IMG/VR virus record: IMGVR_UViG_3300025806_000083
Location: 1 to 35,951 of that record
Direction: 5' to 3' (one strand)
DNA: 35,951 bases
DNA from: a virus
Positions 5,701-16,800 of this stretch are shown piece after piece (positions within the stretch are counted from its first letter, which is position 1; each line of letters begins with the position of its first letter). A program made the translations under genes and the position numbers. Under the pieces are notes generated by a model, which was not told the origin of the DNA, searched no databases, and saw only the letters and a program-made list of their open reading frames with translations.

Positions 5701-5996
5701 TATCTTCCCTCGTGCTTGCTTTGAAAATCTTCAACCAGGCTTAACATCTGCATCTGTCCACCTTCTAATGCATGTAATCTCTCTCTTACCTTGATTAGTT
5801 CTGTCTCGTTCTTGTGGTGTCGGTCTGAGTTAAGTCTACTTCTCTCTTCTGTCGCATCATGGTTAGCTATTAATACGGCCAACTTCAATTCAACATCTGA
5901 TATTTTCTCCAAGGTCTTTCTGGCAAAGAACGAGTTGATAACCAATAGCCCTGACATTATTGCTCCACCTATTGATACTATTATTTCTAATGCCAC
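5700..5996 (-). CDS. membrane-anchored coiled-coil protein (holin or spanin candidate)
   Basis: This 98-residue protein has one hydrophobic N-terminal segment (residues 3-23, LEIIVSIGGAIMSGLLVINSF) and a charged heptad-like helix (residues 28-95). It sits directly upstream of the NlpC/P60 gene and shares a base with it. Known small phage proteins with this build include i-spanins and single-pass holins. Because a second membrane protein overlaps the lipoprotein gene further down, I favour a holin or regulator role here, but the choice is open. Confidence 0.55.
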   Translation of the reverse strand: MALEIIVSIGGAIMSGLLVINSFFARKTLEKISDVELKLAVLIANHDATEERSRLNSDRHHKNETELIKVRERLHALEGGQMQMLSLVEDFQSKHEGR

Positions 5997-6005
5997 TATT
6001 ATTCC

Positions 6006-6758
6006 TTAGTTAGATGTTGGTACTTCCGTTATTGTTCCCCAGGAATCATTGGCCGTAATCGTAGTGTTAAAACCCCTACCACTACTTGCTTTGAATATAC
6101 CAGCCTGCCCAGAGGTCATATAGACTTGTGTACATCCATAAATATAAACAGGTCTGCTTCCTGTTTGCCAAATATAAATAGAACCACCTAATGTGTAAGA
6201 AGTCCCGGCCACTGTAAACCTATTCGAGACAATCAGAGGTGCAGTGAATGTAGCTGTAGCCCAAGTAACTGCCATACATACTCTATAAAATGCATCTCTC
6301 GGTGCAGTAAAAGTGTCTGTGCCAAGGTCAAAGTCTCCATTGGGATCAGAACTATCATTGACAACCTGAAAGTTAACTGTCGCTGCTGTAAAAGCTGGAA
6401 CTACCTGATTGGTTGTAACTGTAACCTCTAAGTGAGTTAGGTTATCACCGCCCCCAACCGCTGCCCATGTTGAACCGTTATGAGCTTCGAGCGATCCTGT
6501 GGTTGTATTCCATCTGATCATCCCACTTTCTGGTGTGCCAGGTCTAGCTCCTGTAGATCCTTTAGGGATAATCAAAGATGTAGATGTGTCCACTTTCATT
6601 GATCCTGTGCCGGACGGTGTGATCACTATGTCCTGGTTTGCAAAAACATCTGGTGTGCTTATACTTGTTAGTTTCACATTTGTCTGACTACTGTCTATCG
6701 CAATGGCATAAAAGGAAACAAGCGTTAAAATAAGTGCTAATAATTTCTTATAATTCAT
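6006..6758 (-). CDS. fibre-like protein with N-terminal signal peptide
   Basis: The frame is open from 6806, but the ATG at 6758 follows the stop of the upstream fibre gene and has AAGGA nine bases before it, so I choose it (250 residues). This start gives a classical signal peptide: MNYKK, a hydrophobic core (LLALILTLVSFY) and a likely cleavage site after AIA (residue 20). The mature part has a fibre-type segment (KGSTGARPGTPESGMIRWNT, TTGSLEAHNGSTWAAVGGG) then a C1q-like beta domain (residues 105-250, with FTAPRDAFYRV). Such C-terminal heads trimerise and bind surface ligands in fibre proteins. A signal peptide is unusual in a virion fibre and suggests export by the infected cell. Confidence 0.75.
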   Translation of the reverse strand: MNYKKLLALILTLVSFYAIAIDSSQTNVKLTSISTPDVFANQDIVITPSGTGSMKVDTSTSLIIPKGSTGARPGTPESGMIRWNTTTGSLEAHNGSTWAAVGGGDNLTHLEVTVTTNQVVPAFTAATVNFQVVNDSSDPNGDFDLGTDTFTAPRDAFYRVCMAVTWATATFTAPLIVSNRFTVAGTSYTLGGSIYIWQTGSRPVYIYGCTQVYMTSGQAGIFKASSGRGFNTTITANDSWGTITEVPTSN

Positions 6759-6759
6759 A

Positions 6760-7746
6760 TTAAAAATTCCTTGATGTTTCAATATAACGATCTTCTGTTG
6801 CGTCATATAAAAAATTGATTATATCATTGTTACCCAAAAATACACTTGCTCCGTTTATTAGACAACCACCAGTTATATCATTATTTGTTATTTCTAGTTG
6901 ATTTATATTGTCTGTGCCTATTAAAGAAACAAGAATGTTATTTCCTGGAGTAGTGCTAAAGGGAGTTGTGCTTGCTGTTTGTGTGCCAGCGTTGCCGGCT
7001 ACTCTACAAAATTGTATGTTTTCATCTGCTTCTAAAACTACTTGTCCACCACTAGAAACGCTCTGAACTGTTTTTATAAATGGAATGCCGGTTGTAGCCG
7101 CTGCTGCTATTGCTGCTGCCTCTGCTGCTGCCGCATTATTCTCACTTACAAGTGCTGCTGCTGCTGAAGCTGCGGCCGCTACTGCGTTACCACTTGCTGC
7201 TGTTATTTGTGAAGCTGAAGGCCCTACTACAAAACCATCTCCAGTGCCGTTAACTGCTATTGTTGCATCTGCTGTGCCAGCTAAATCAACTGGTAAAGTT
7301 GTGTCAAAGTCTGCTGATAAAACTGTGGTTGGTAACTTTATGCTTGCGTCTATCATTGCTTGTTGTTGTTGACTGATCATAACTGTTCTATCAAAAACAT
7401 CTTCAATGACCTCTGGAAAATATTGACCTTGATTTCTGATATCAGTTTCTTGTTGAAGATCTGCTATTCTTTTGATTGTTAACTTATATGTACTGTCTAA
7501 ATTGTTAGAAGTTCCTATCCATGCCTGACTATTATCAACTAAAGTGATAGTGCCGCCCGATGAATTTCCAACATTTGCTACTGTGTAATCTGTAGCTATT
7601 ATTAACTCAGTCTCGATTGATGTTGATATCTCTTTAACAACTAAAGTTAAATCATCTTCATCAAATATTTTATATGTATAGTTATAAGTACCTGTGGCAT
7701 CTGTGCCAGTGTAGTCATTCCTGTTCGTTAGTGATGATATTGTCAA
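6760..7746 (-). CDS. tail fibre with T7 gp17-like N-terminal domain
   Basis: This 328-residue protein starts at TTG (AAGGGGA six bases upstream). Residues 1-140 match the virion-attachment domain of the T7 tail-fibre family, including the YKLTIKRIADLQQETDIRNQ stretch and DVFDRTVM. Residues 183-217 are an alanine-rich heptad run likely to form a trimeric coiled coil. Residues 220-328 are a small beta-rich head with LYDATEDRYIETSRNF at the end. It lies straight after the giant internal protein, as gene 17 follows gene 16 in T7. At 328 residues it is shorter than T7 gp17 (553), so the receptor-binding part is small or is completed by another protein. Confidence 0.88.
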   Translation of the reverse strand: MTISSLTNRNDYTGTDATGTYNYTYKIFDEDDLTLVVKEISTSIETELIIATDYTVANVGNSSGGTITLVDNSQAWIGTSNNLDSTYKLTIKRIADLQQETDIRNQGQYFPEVIEDVFDRTVMISQQQQAMIDASIKLPTTVLSADFDTTLPVDLAGTADATIAVNGTGDGFVVGPSASQITAASGNAVAAAASAAAALVSENNAAAAEAAAIAAAATTGIPFIKTVQSVSSGGQVVLEADENIQFCRVAGNAGTQTASTTPFSTTPGNNILVSLIGTDNINQLEITNNDITGGCLINGASVFLGNNDIINFLYDATEDRYIETSRNF

Positions 7747-7800
7747 AGTATTCCCCTTATTGTTTTAATATATTCTATTATGTTTTTACCTTTTATAAAA

Positions 7801-10800
7801 CTACTTTACACCTTTTTTACCTGTCACTAATCCTCTAGTATAGTCAATTGGTCCTGTCGGTTGTGCTTCACCACTCTCAACTGCCATGACATATCTAAAA
7901 GGTTTAGACAATGGAGCTACCGGAAAACCTGTGACAACACTTATCACTGTCAATAACTCTCTAGACTTAACACGCTCCGTTATATCTTTGTCACTTCCAA
8001 AGTCTGGTATTGCATAGTCGGCTACACTAGCAACGGCCTCAAGGACTGGTGATGCACCTATCTTGTCATCGTAGAATTTTTCGTTACCCCTATTCATACC
8101 GGCTTGAATTGCTGGTCCAATTAACGGGAGCATACCTAGAAATAGCTCTGCTTGTGAAGCAATGAAAACATCGTATAGGTCATCCATATACATATCATCT
8201 TCATCTTCATCTAAACCACCCGCAGCGACTTTCCTCAACGCAGCACTCACGATTGCTATTGATGCGTATCCGGTTAAGTATGCATATAAAGCTTTACCTG
8301 TCTTTTCTTTTGCACTTAGATCTGAGTAGTATATCTTTTGCATATTTGTGGCATTCACATTGGCCATATTGTTAAAAAATCCCATAAACATCTGGATCAT
8401 TTTTAACATTGGATTTCCTTCCAGGTTTGATATGTCCAAAGGTCTGTTTCCATTTTGTGTTGTTCTTATAATTGAGTCTGCTAATCTAACTGAGTCCGAC
8501 TCACTCTTCCCACTCGCAACTGCCCTATCATATGCACCTATCCAAATAACCTCGTCCTGGAATGTTTGCAAAGCATTCTGAGTAATATAGGCATTATCTT
8601 GAGCAAAATCTCTCATAGTTAAGATCTTATTCTGTTCTTTAAATAAGTTATTTATTCTTTTGTTATTATCAAAGATTTCCATGTTAACTTTCTTTCGCAT
8701 GAAAGTGGACTTCTCATATATAGCTTCTCTAGTTTTCTTTCTATCCTTAAGAAGAGACATCGCACCGTGAGCTAAATCTTTTGCATCTATTCCATCCTTA
8801 GAAATTGCAACGGCCATATTTCCTAATTGCTCTACTGTATTTCTGATATGTCCAAAAAATAAAGCAGCACTTACATTTTTCCTAATGCTACCACCAATCT
8901 TCATGGCCAGGCCCATCCTGGTTGTCGGCACATCTGTAGTTTTATTTTTATCGGCCCTTATGATTGCTGGAATAATCATATTATCTATTAAAGATGGATC
9001 AATTTTATTCATCATCTCTTTAAAGCTATTACTGTTTACAAGTTTTGCTGCACTCGTAACTGCTGGCTTTACATGTGCAAATCTTATAACCTCGTCAATG
9101 TGTCTTGTGATAAGATCTATATTTAGGTTTAGAGCTTTGTTGTAGTTCTCAACCCTGCTTTTACCAAAACCATTTCCACCAGCTCCAGGAAGAGAAAAGC
9201 TAGGGCTACCCTCTACTATGTCCTGTAATGTATCTCTCTTACCAGCATCCGGCACAACATCGTAATCAACTTTAGCTGGAGCATAACCACCTTTATATTT
9301 CTTACCACTAGGCATTGTGATTTCATTTGTTGTGATCTCGCTGAAGTAATGGCCATAAACTTCTTTATGTGCCTTTTGAACCATTGGCTTTATCTCTTCA
9401 GTTATGTCCCAAATTTCTTGAACAAAGTCCATATGATCATCTGATATGATTCCCTCTGCATACATCCTCTGAATAAACTTATCCCACTTAGCGGTGTTTA
9501 AAGTTTTGTCATCATTTAGTGTCCCCCACTCTCTCCCGATTAAAAGCTTCTTAAAGTTAGAGTCGTTTCCTGTGTGAATCAATGCCCCTATTATCTCGCC
9601 TACATTTTCAAACTCATAACCCAACTCATCCGATTGAATTGCTTTAGGATCTTCTATACCTGGAACTTTCTCTTTAAGTCTCTCTGATGCGTCAATCATT
9701 TTCTTTGTATAGATATCACGATCTTCAAAGTATCTGTCTGTAGCCTCTGATAGTGGTGTAAAAATAGCCTTTCTAAAGATACCACCAATGTCACCCATAT
9801 CCATAAGTTCGATCCAATGCTCAAGTCTTCTCATCTTAGAAACTTGACTCATTATTTCTTCTTTGATCTTAGTAAACTTATCTTTTTTCTTTTCATACTT
9901 TCGCTTCGGAACTTCTTTTATGAAGCGACTTGCCGACTCATTCATCTGTTCAACAACTTTTTGAATATCAACTTTCTTTCCATCGATATCCATCTGCTTG
10001 CTTGTCTTAGATAAGTCCCACAATGTATCAAAGATATCATTTATCTCTGTGAATTGTTCAAGTGTTAGTTCTTTGTAACTTTGGTTTTCAATATCTACTG
10101 ACTCTATAATACTTGTAACCATTGCGTGAACATCCGGATCATATTTTCTGATCATATCCAGGTTGGCCATAACAACCTCTGGTTTAGATGCCAGGTCAAA
10201 TTTAGAAAGTATTGCCCTTGCTGCATTGATGAAAGTCATATCTCTAGTTTTAGAAAGTTTTGTGTCTGCTTGATTAAGCTTCTTAAATTTCTTTAGTTGT
10301 TTATTTTGTTTTTCTTTTATGTCTGAAGCTGATCTATAAAGCTCATGGCTTAGAAGCTCTCTTTGCTTTGCATCAAAGGCTTCGGCCCACTGGCCCTTAC
10401 TTATAAACTCTTCAACTTTCCTTGCTTCCCTTACTTCAGCTCTTTGATATAAGTACGGTCTGATTTTTTTCATCTGCATAGCACTTAATATTGTATTAGC
10501 TTCCTTTTTAATTTTCTCATTAGAAGGGATACGTCTAACTGTTTTTCTTGTGCCTTCTTTTAGGTTCGCCTGTTCAATGTCTGATAACAAAGAAAGTTCC
10601 ATTTTTAATAGCTCTGATCTTTTATCACTATGGATGAATCTTTTCGCAAGTCCTTCTATCCTGTCATCTGTTAACAATAGATCCTGGTTTTCTTGTCTCA
10701 TCCTATCTTCAGAGATTGCTTTTACTGCCTTGCTAAGCGGTGGTGCTTCGGCTATGCCATTGACCATTTTACCTACATCGGAAAATCCCATGATGCTTGC

Positions 10801-13800
10801 CACTACACTAGGGAGCATTCCACCGTTTGTTGTGTACATTGTGTTAGGTAACTTCTTTACAACTTCAGCTCCAAATAAGTTAACAAGATCACCCTTGTTC
10901 ATTCTTATTGGTTCACCGTCTATCGTTCCATTTTTAAAAATATCTAATGCTTTGTATACACCGTCTGACAATAACTCTTCTTCAACTTGAGCTTTTATCT
11001 CTTTACCTTTTTGGCTTGTAAATAACTCTTGCTCTTTCTTCCATGACTTCGCAAGGTTAATACTCATTTTATCTTTAGCTTCCTTGCTAAACAAGTCTCT
11101 TAATTCCTGGTATGTCTTAAGTTTATTTTTATCAACTTTACTTTCCATCTCTTTAGTTATGAGACTCTTAATTCCCTGTTCTTTAATTGCTGCATTTATC
11201 TCATCTTCAGTGGCAAGCATTCTGTCCATAAGACCTCTAACTTCATCTGTTAAAGGTGCATTTAAGTTTTTGATCTCTCTATATACAGTTATCAACCACG
11301 CTCTAAACCTGGAGAATGCTGTTTGTAGTTCCTTGGTCGGTGCTTTACCTTCCATAAGATAGGACTCAAAAGTTCTTGCAAATAACTCATGGTGTTTTGT
11401 TTCAATAGCGTTAAATGATTCAACTCCTAAATGAGTTAGAATAGCACTAACATCTTCCATAAACTTCTGCTGTACTTCGGTCCTATTACTTCCTTGAGCA
11501 ACTATAAAGTTGTAGTCTTCCCTCATCTCTTCCAGGAATAAATGTCCTGTTTCATGTAGGAATGTTGAAGGATCTGCTTTTGCTAATAAGTCGATTCTAA
11601 AAAAGTCTTTACCTACACTTATCTGGCCCTTAGGATCTTGTTTGCCACCTTGGAATAAAATCTTTTCTGCTTGTGAGTCTGTATAATTCTCAGTAACTTC
11701 CTGTCTATTATCATCGTTATATTCTACGATATCTAAACCTAAGCCTTTAAGTATCTTTTTAGTTTCGTCACTTGTATTTTCTGGAATGATTGCAGCTTGG
11801 AACTCGTCTATATCTACTGCCCTTTGAACTTTAGACTCAAAGTATTCTGTCTCCATATTCTTAAGCTTGTCCAGGAAGTCCACGACTTCTTGTTTCGTTT
11901 CATCTGATAAGTTATAGTATTGGTCCAGTGAATTGATATTTGTTTCGGCAACTTCTTTTAAGTGTTCAGAGAATAAATCAAGTGAACCCCAACCATCATA
12001 GTGCTTAACTTCAGCTTGTACTTTATCAAACAGGTCACCAAATTCTCTATCGATCTCTTCTTTGATAGCCTCGAACTCTTCCTTGGAAACAACCTTGTCC
12101 CTGTCTTTTCCCATTTCCTCTATAGACTTAAATTGCTTTGCAACTTTTGATCTAATGCTACCAACTCCATAATTGAAATTCTCACCATCTCTTAGTGATT
12201 TCTTCATCAACTTAACTACATTATCTAATGTATGAGGAATGTATCTAATTGCTCCAGTGTTCGGATTGGTATCTTTGAAGACCTTTTCTTTTATATCCAG
12301 TGTATCATATACATCTGAGGCATATTGGTCGAACTCTTCAGTGAGTGTTGGATCATCGAATATTTGTTTTTTAATATTAGTTTCGGTTTCTCTCTTATCT
12401 ATTTCCTGTGTATCATTGATAAGTCCCATATCTTCTTTAACTGAATATAAAACTCTATCAAGATAATGACCTCTAGGATCATCTAGTGCTTCCTGGATAT
12501 CTGAGATATCTTCCTGATCAACTTTGTTGCCTAGCTCATTTATATGAAACTCTTTGACTAGCTTTACGAACTCCTTATTTTGAGCGTCAAGCATTCCCTG
12601 TCCACCAAAGAATTTTTCAAAACCAGCTTCTCTATACGCTTCAACTTTTTCAGGTTCAATTGATTCATATGCAACAATTGGATCAATACCTTTACTTTCA
12701 AGGAATGCATACATCAAAGCTTTATCTTCCTGTAATGCTCTTAATCCACTTCCCTCTATTTTATTATAATCTGTACTGTCGTTAAAGATCTCTTCATTTA
12801 TACTACCAACTATATCTTCATATTTTTTTCTTCCAGCTTTAGGTATTGTGTAATCTATTGATGGATATCTAGGGCTATAAACATCTGCATTGAATGTCTT
12901 AGCTCCCTTTGTTTCTAACATGTCCGGTCTTGCTATTAGTGATATCTCTCCAAAGTTCTCTAGTGACTTACCTTTCTTTGTAACTGCTAACGATGGAACT
13001 GCGAGTCCACCAACTTTAAGTGCATGTTTTAAATTTCTCTCGCTTAAGTTATGTGTAACGAACAAGTCTTTTATTTCTTCTTTTGTTTTTTCTCCTGGAA
13101 CTGCTTTGTCTGCATCACTTGATTGACCTTCAATAAGAACCCACTCAGGAAGTAGCCCAACTTTTTGATCTGCAAAAGTAGTGTTAGCTGGATTTTCTCT
13201 ATTCTCTTTTCCTTTAGGACCATAGTTAACCCATGAGTTTTGCCCTCTGGTTTCCGTTGTCATTGCTCTGGCCGCTTTAGGTGAGTACATCCTAACGTGA
13301 GATTGCCATGCATTCTCTTCGCCTCTAGGACCAAAACTAGATCCTTCTTTGTAATGTCCAAAGTAATCGTGAACTATTCTAAAAAGATCATTTGCAGCTA
13401 ATTGATAACCGTCTATTGACTCATCTGTTTGTTGTAACAATGGATTATCCTGGACTTGATCACTTGATCCAAAACCTTGCTCTGTCGGGAAAAACCACAA
13501 GTGGCCATTGTCTAGATCTTTGAACATATCTTGTGATCCATTAGGATACGGATTTTCCATATCTGCTGTAATCATTTCAATTTTAAGTCCGGTATTTTTG
13601 ATTGACTGGTATTGTGCCAAAGTCTCATCGATCATGGCCTGGTATGCTTCTTTTACTTCCTGGTTTTCAGGATCATGCTTCATCTCTTCAAAGGCTTTTG
13701 ATATTCTTTTAGCTCTTTGAACATTCACTTTTACATATTCTGATTGTTGTCTTTCTTCAATTCCTGCTTCTTTGAGGTATTCTCTTGCGACTTGTCTTGC

Positions 13801-16800
13801 TTCTTGGTTGTGTTTGATGCCTTTTGGTTTTCCCTCAAGCTCTGTTGTGATCTCTGGAATCGCAAGTTCATTCTCTCTTTGTCCAGTTTCTCTTCCTTCA
13901 TTGTTATTGTCCTTGTTAATTAGTTTATCTGAGTATGCAATAAAGTACCTTTCTGAGTCACCAAAGGTTTCTTTTATAAACTTGTCTGGTGTTACAAGTG
14001 TTGCTCCATATATTCCCTTACTGTCCAGGAATTGAGATGCTTCCTTGTCACCACCCAACTCTTTAGAAACTGCTTTATATAATTCGTTACCAGTCTTTAC
14101 ACCTTTATATGACTTTGCAATTTCCTTTATTATATCACCCTGTTCACTAATTTTTTTATCTAAATCAAGAATAGGTAAATTTTCCACGTTTAAATCAACT
14201 TCTTTAACTGTGCCTTCAGTATCCTTAACCTGGTCCATTGACTTGCGATCGCCAACTTTCTGTGGACTTCTCGCTACTCTCATCTTTCTGTACATGTCTG
14301 CTATGGCTTTGTTTGCAGCAAAATATACACCATAACCATGTCTTGTGTTTTCTGCTTTATCAAAATCAAAGGTCTTAAAGTCTTCTTTAGTCCCGTGGTA
14401 TGCTGATTGAAATAAATCAAAATCGCTGGCCTTATCTTCTTGAATGCCTAGTAATGCCTTGAATGTCTGATCTGGTTCAACTTGTCCTGAGTGTATATTC
14501 TCATAACCGTTTTTAAGTCTTTCAATTGCTACTGTTCTGATTCTCTTATAAACTGCACCTTTTTTAGATAGTGCTGTCTTGCCAAAAGATTGCTTGTTCT
14601 TGGCTTGAACTTCTCTGTACCATTTAGGGAAAGTACTTTGTTGCATATCAACAATTGGTGCTCCACCTGTCTCCGCTTCAGTAAAGATCTTGTTACCTTT
14701 TTCTGATTGTGATATCTCATATATCATCTGTTCGACTTCAGTATCAATGGCCTGTTCTGCTAAAGTTAAAGCTTCACCTTGTAATTGCTCAACCTTTAAT
14801 TCTTTGATGCCGGCTTTCTTATTATTCTCTTCTTTTAGTTTCTTGTTTTTCAGGATCTCGTCATATGTAGTGTTATCTCTAACTACTTGCTGCCCTGTCT
14901 TTCTGATCTCAAGGTTTTGCTCCCTGAATAGCTCTAAAGGATCTTTACCTCTGAGTATTGCTCTGGTCTTGATTCTTCCTTCATATAGGTTAGCTTGTAG
15001 CTCCGCATCTTTGTCATTCATTCCAGCTAATTTTAATTGATCTTTAACTCTAGATTTTACTTCTTTTGCTGATTGAATAAACTCATCATCCTGCAATTTT
15101 GCTACTTGTTCGGATAATTGTTTCATAACCGATGGCAACTCATTCATGGTTTTATTTGCTTGATTTAAGTTCATGCCATCTGATCTAGTTTTAACTGAAT
15201 TTAAAAGACCATCTGCGTCATCTGTCTTTGCAATTGTTTCAGCATAGTCACCAATTGGAATCTCAATATCTGATCCAAGGGCACTCGCCTCTGCATATGA
15301 TTTTCCAACTTCGTCACTGATCTCGTATGCCTTAGCTAGTGGACTTTCACCTTTTGAGTTCCAGAAATTATTAAAATCATCCACCTGGAAATAAACCGAA
15401 CTTGATTCACCTTCATCATTAGCACTCTCTACTAAGTTTCTTATAGCGTCTTGAGCTTCACTTGTGTTCTTAGCTTCTTTTATAGCAATACTTAAGTCAT
15501 TGACCGCTTGTATTTCCTGGATCGATTCTATGGCATTCTGAGCATCATTAACAACGTCCTCTGCTGACTTAATTGGATCGTCTATAAATTCTTGTCTTAT
15601 TTTGCTCGCTGCACCAATGGCAACATCGTTTATTGAACTACCTAGTGAAGTCGTCCCTTCCTGGATTGCTTGACCGATTGATACACCTTTCAGGCTTTTC
15701 TCTTTTGCAACTTGACCTACAAATTCACCGATACCTTCTCCGGCCATATCTGCAATTACATCTTTAGTTCCAGCTTTTACAAGGGCCGTTTTTCCAACTG
15801 CTTTTCCAGTTTCTTTTGCTGCCTTCTTAACTCCAGCTAATGCCTTACCAGCGAACATGTTAAATATGCCGTCAACCGCTGCTGTACCGATACCCTTTCT
15901 TTGTGCCCTTTCTATGACTGTCTGCATATACTCTTTGTTATTAAGCATCTTCTCAACTGCAATTGGATCTGTTAAATCAACCCCACGCTCCGCAAGATCC
16001 TCTGATATTGCTCCACCGATCTCTGTTAAGACTGATCCTGCAAAAGTTCCAACTCCAAAACCAATCGCTCCACCAATAGCTGTACCCTTTACTGGCACAA
16101 CTGATCCTGCAATTGCCCCTGCCTTCATACCAGCGAAACCAGTGATTATAGAAGGAAAAGAATTGGCCAATGACTCTGTAGATGAATAGACAAGTCCTTT
16201 CGGTCTTATAACTGCTGATCCAACTAGCTCTAGTGTTTCACCAACTGTCTTAGCTCCACCGGCCGCAAAGTCTGTTAAGGCATCAATAATGTTACCTTTC
16301 CTTAACTCTTCATATGATCCTTTAAATTGTTCAAAGGCTTCATCAATATCTTTAACATCACTTGCCATTTCTTTGTCGAACTCTTTTGAAAACTCTGGCT
16401 TTTGACCTTTTAACTCTTGTGCTCTCTTAGCATTGCTTGATATGTTCTGTGCTATATCTTTATTATTTCCAACCCCATATGCTGACATAACAAATTGAGC
16501 TGAAGTATTTAACTGATTCCAACCTGTATAAAGTGCTGAGTCTAATTGTTTTGTGAACCTTTCATCTTTCTTATTTTTTCTTATTTTAAATGCGGCCCTT
16601 TCAACTCTCTTAAGTGGTTCTATTTCTTTCTGTGCGATTGCTGCGTGATCTGGATTTTCTAACCACTTTGATAAACCTGGATTAATCTTCAATAGTTCAT
16701 CATACTGAAAAGAGTCTTCCTTTTCTTTGGCTTTAAATTGGTCTAGGTTTTTATCTACAATATTAGATGGAAGGTTATTCTTTTTAGATATATTAAATAC

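Noticed and set aside
6759-6806. N-terminal extension of the signal-peptide fibre (start at 6806)
   Set aside because: It would overlap the upstream fibre gene by 47 bases and lacks a well-placed ribosome site, whereas ATG 6758 has AAGGA and follows the stop codon directly.
7085-7205. GCT-rich tract as a possible repeat array
   Set aside because: It encodes the alanine-rich coiled coil of the tail fibre and is irregular at the DNA level; it is coding low complexity, not an array.
10550-10990. 146-codon plus-strand open frame opposite the giant gene
   Set aside because: It is rich in Ser and Leu as expected for the antisense of a Lys/Glu-rich coding strand, has no good ribosome site and lies wholly inside a well-supported gene. 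The same holds for the other plus-strand frames within 7.8-33 kb.
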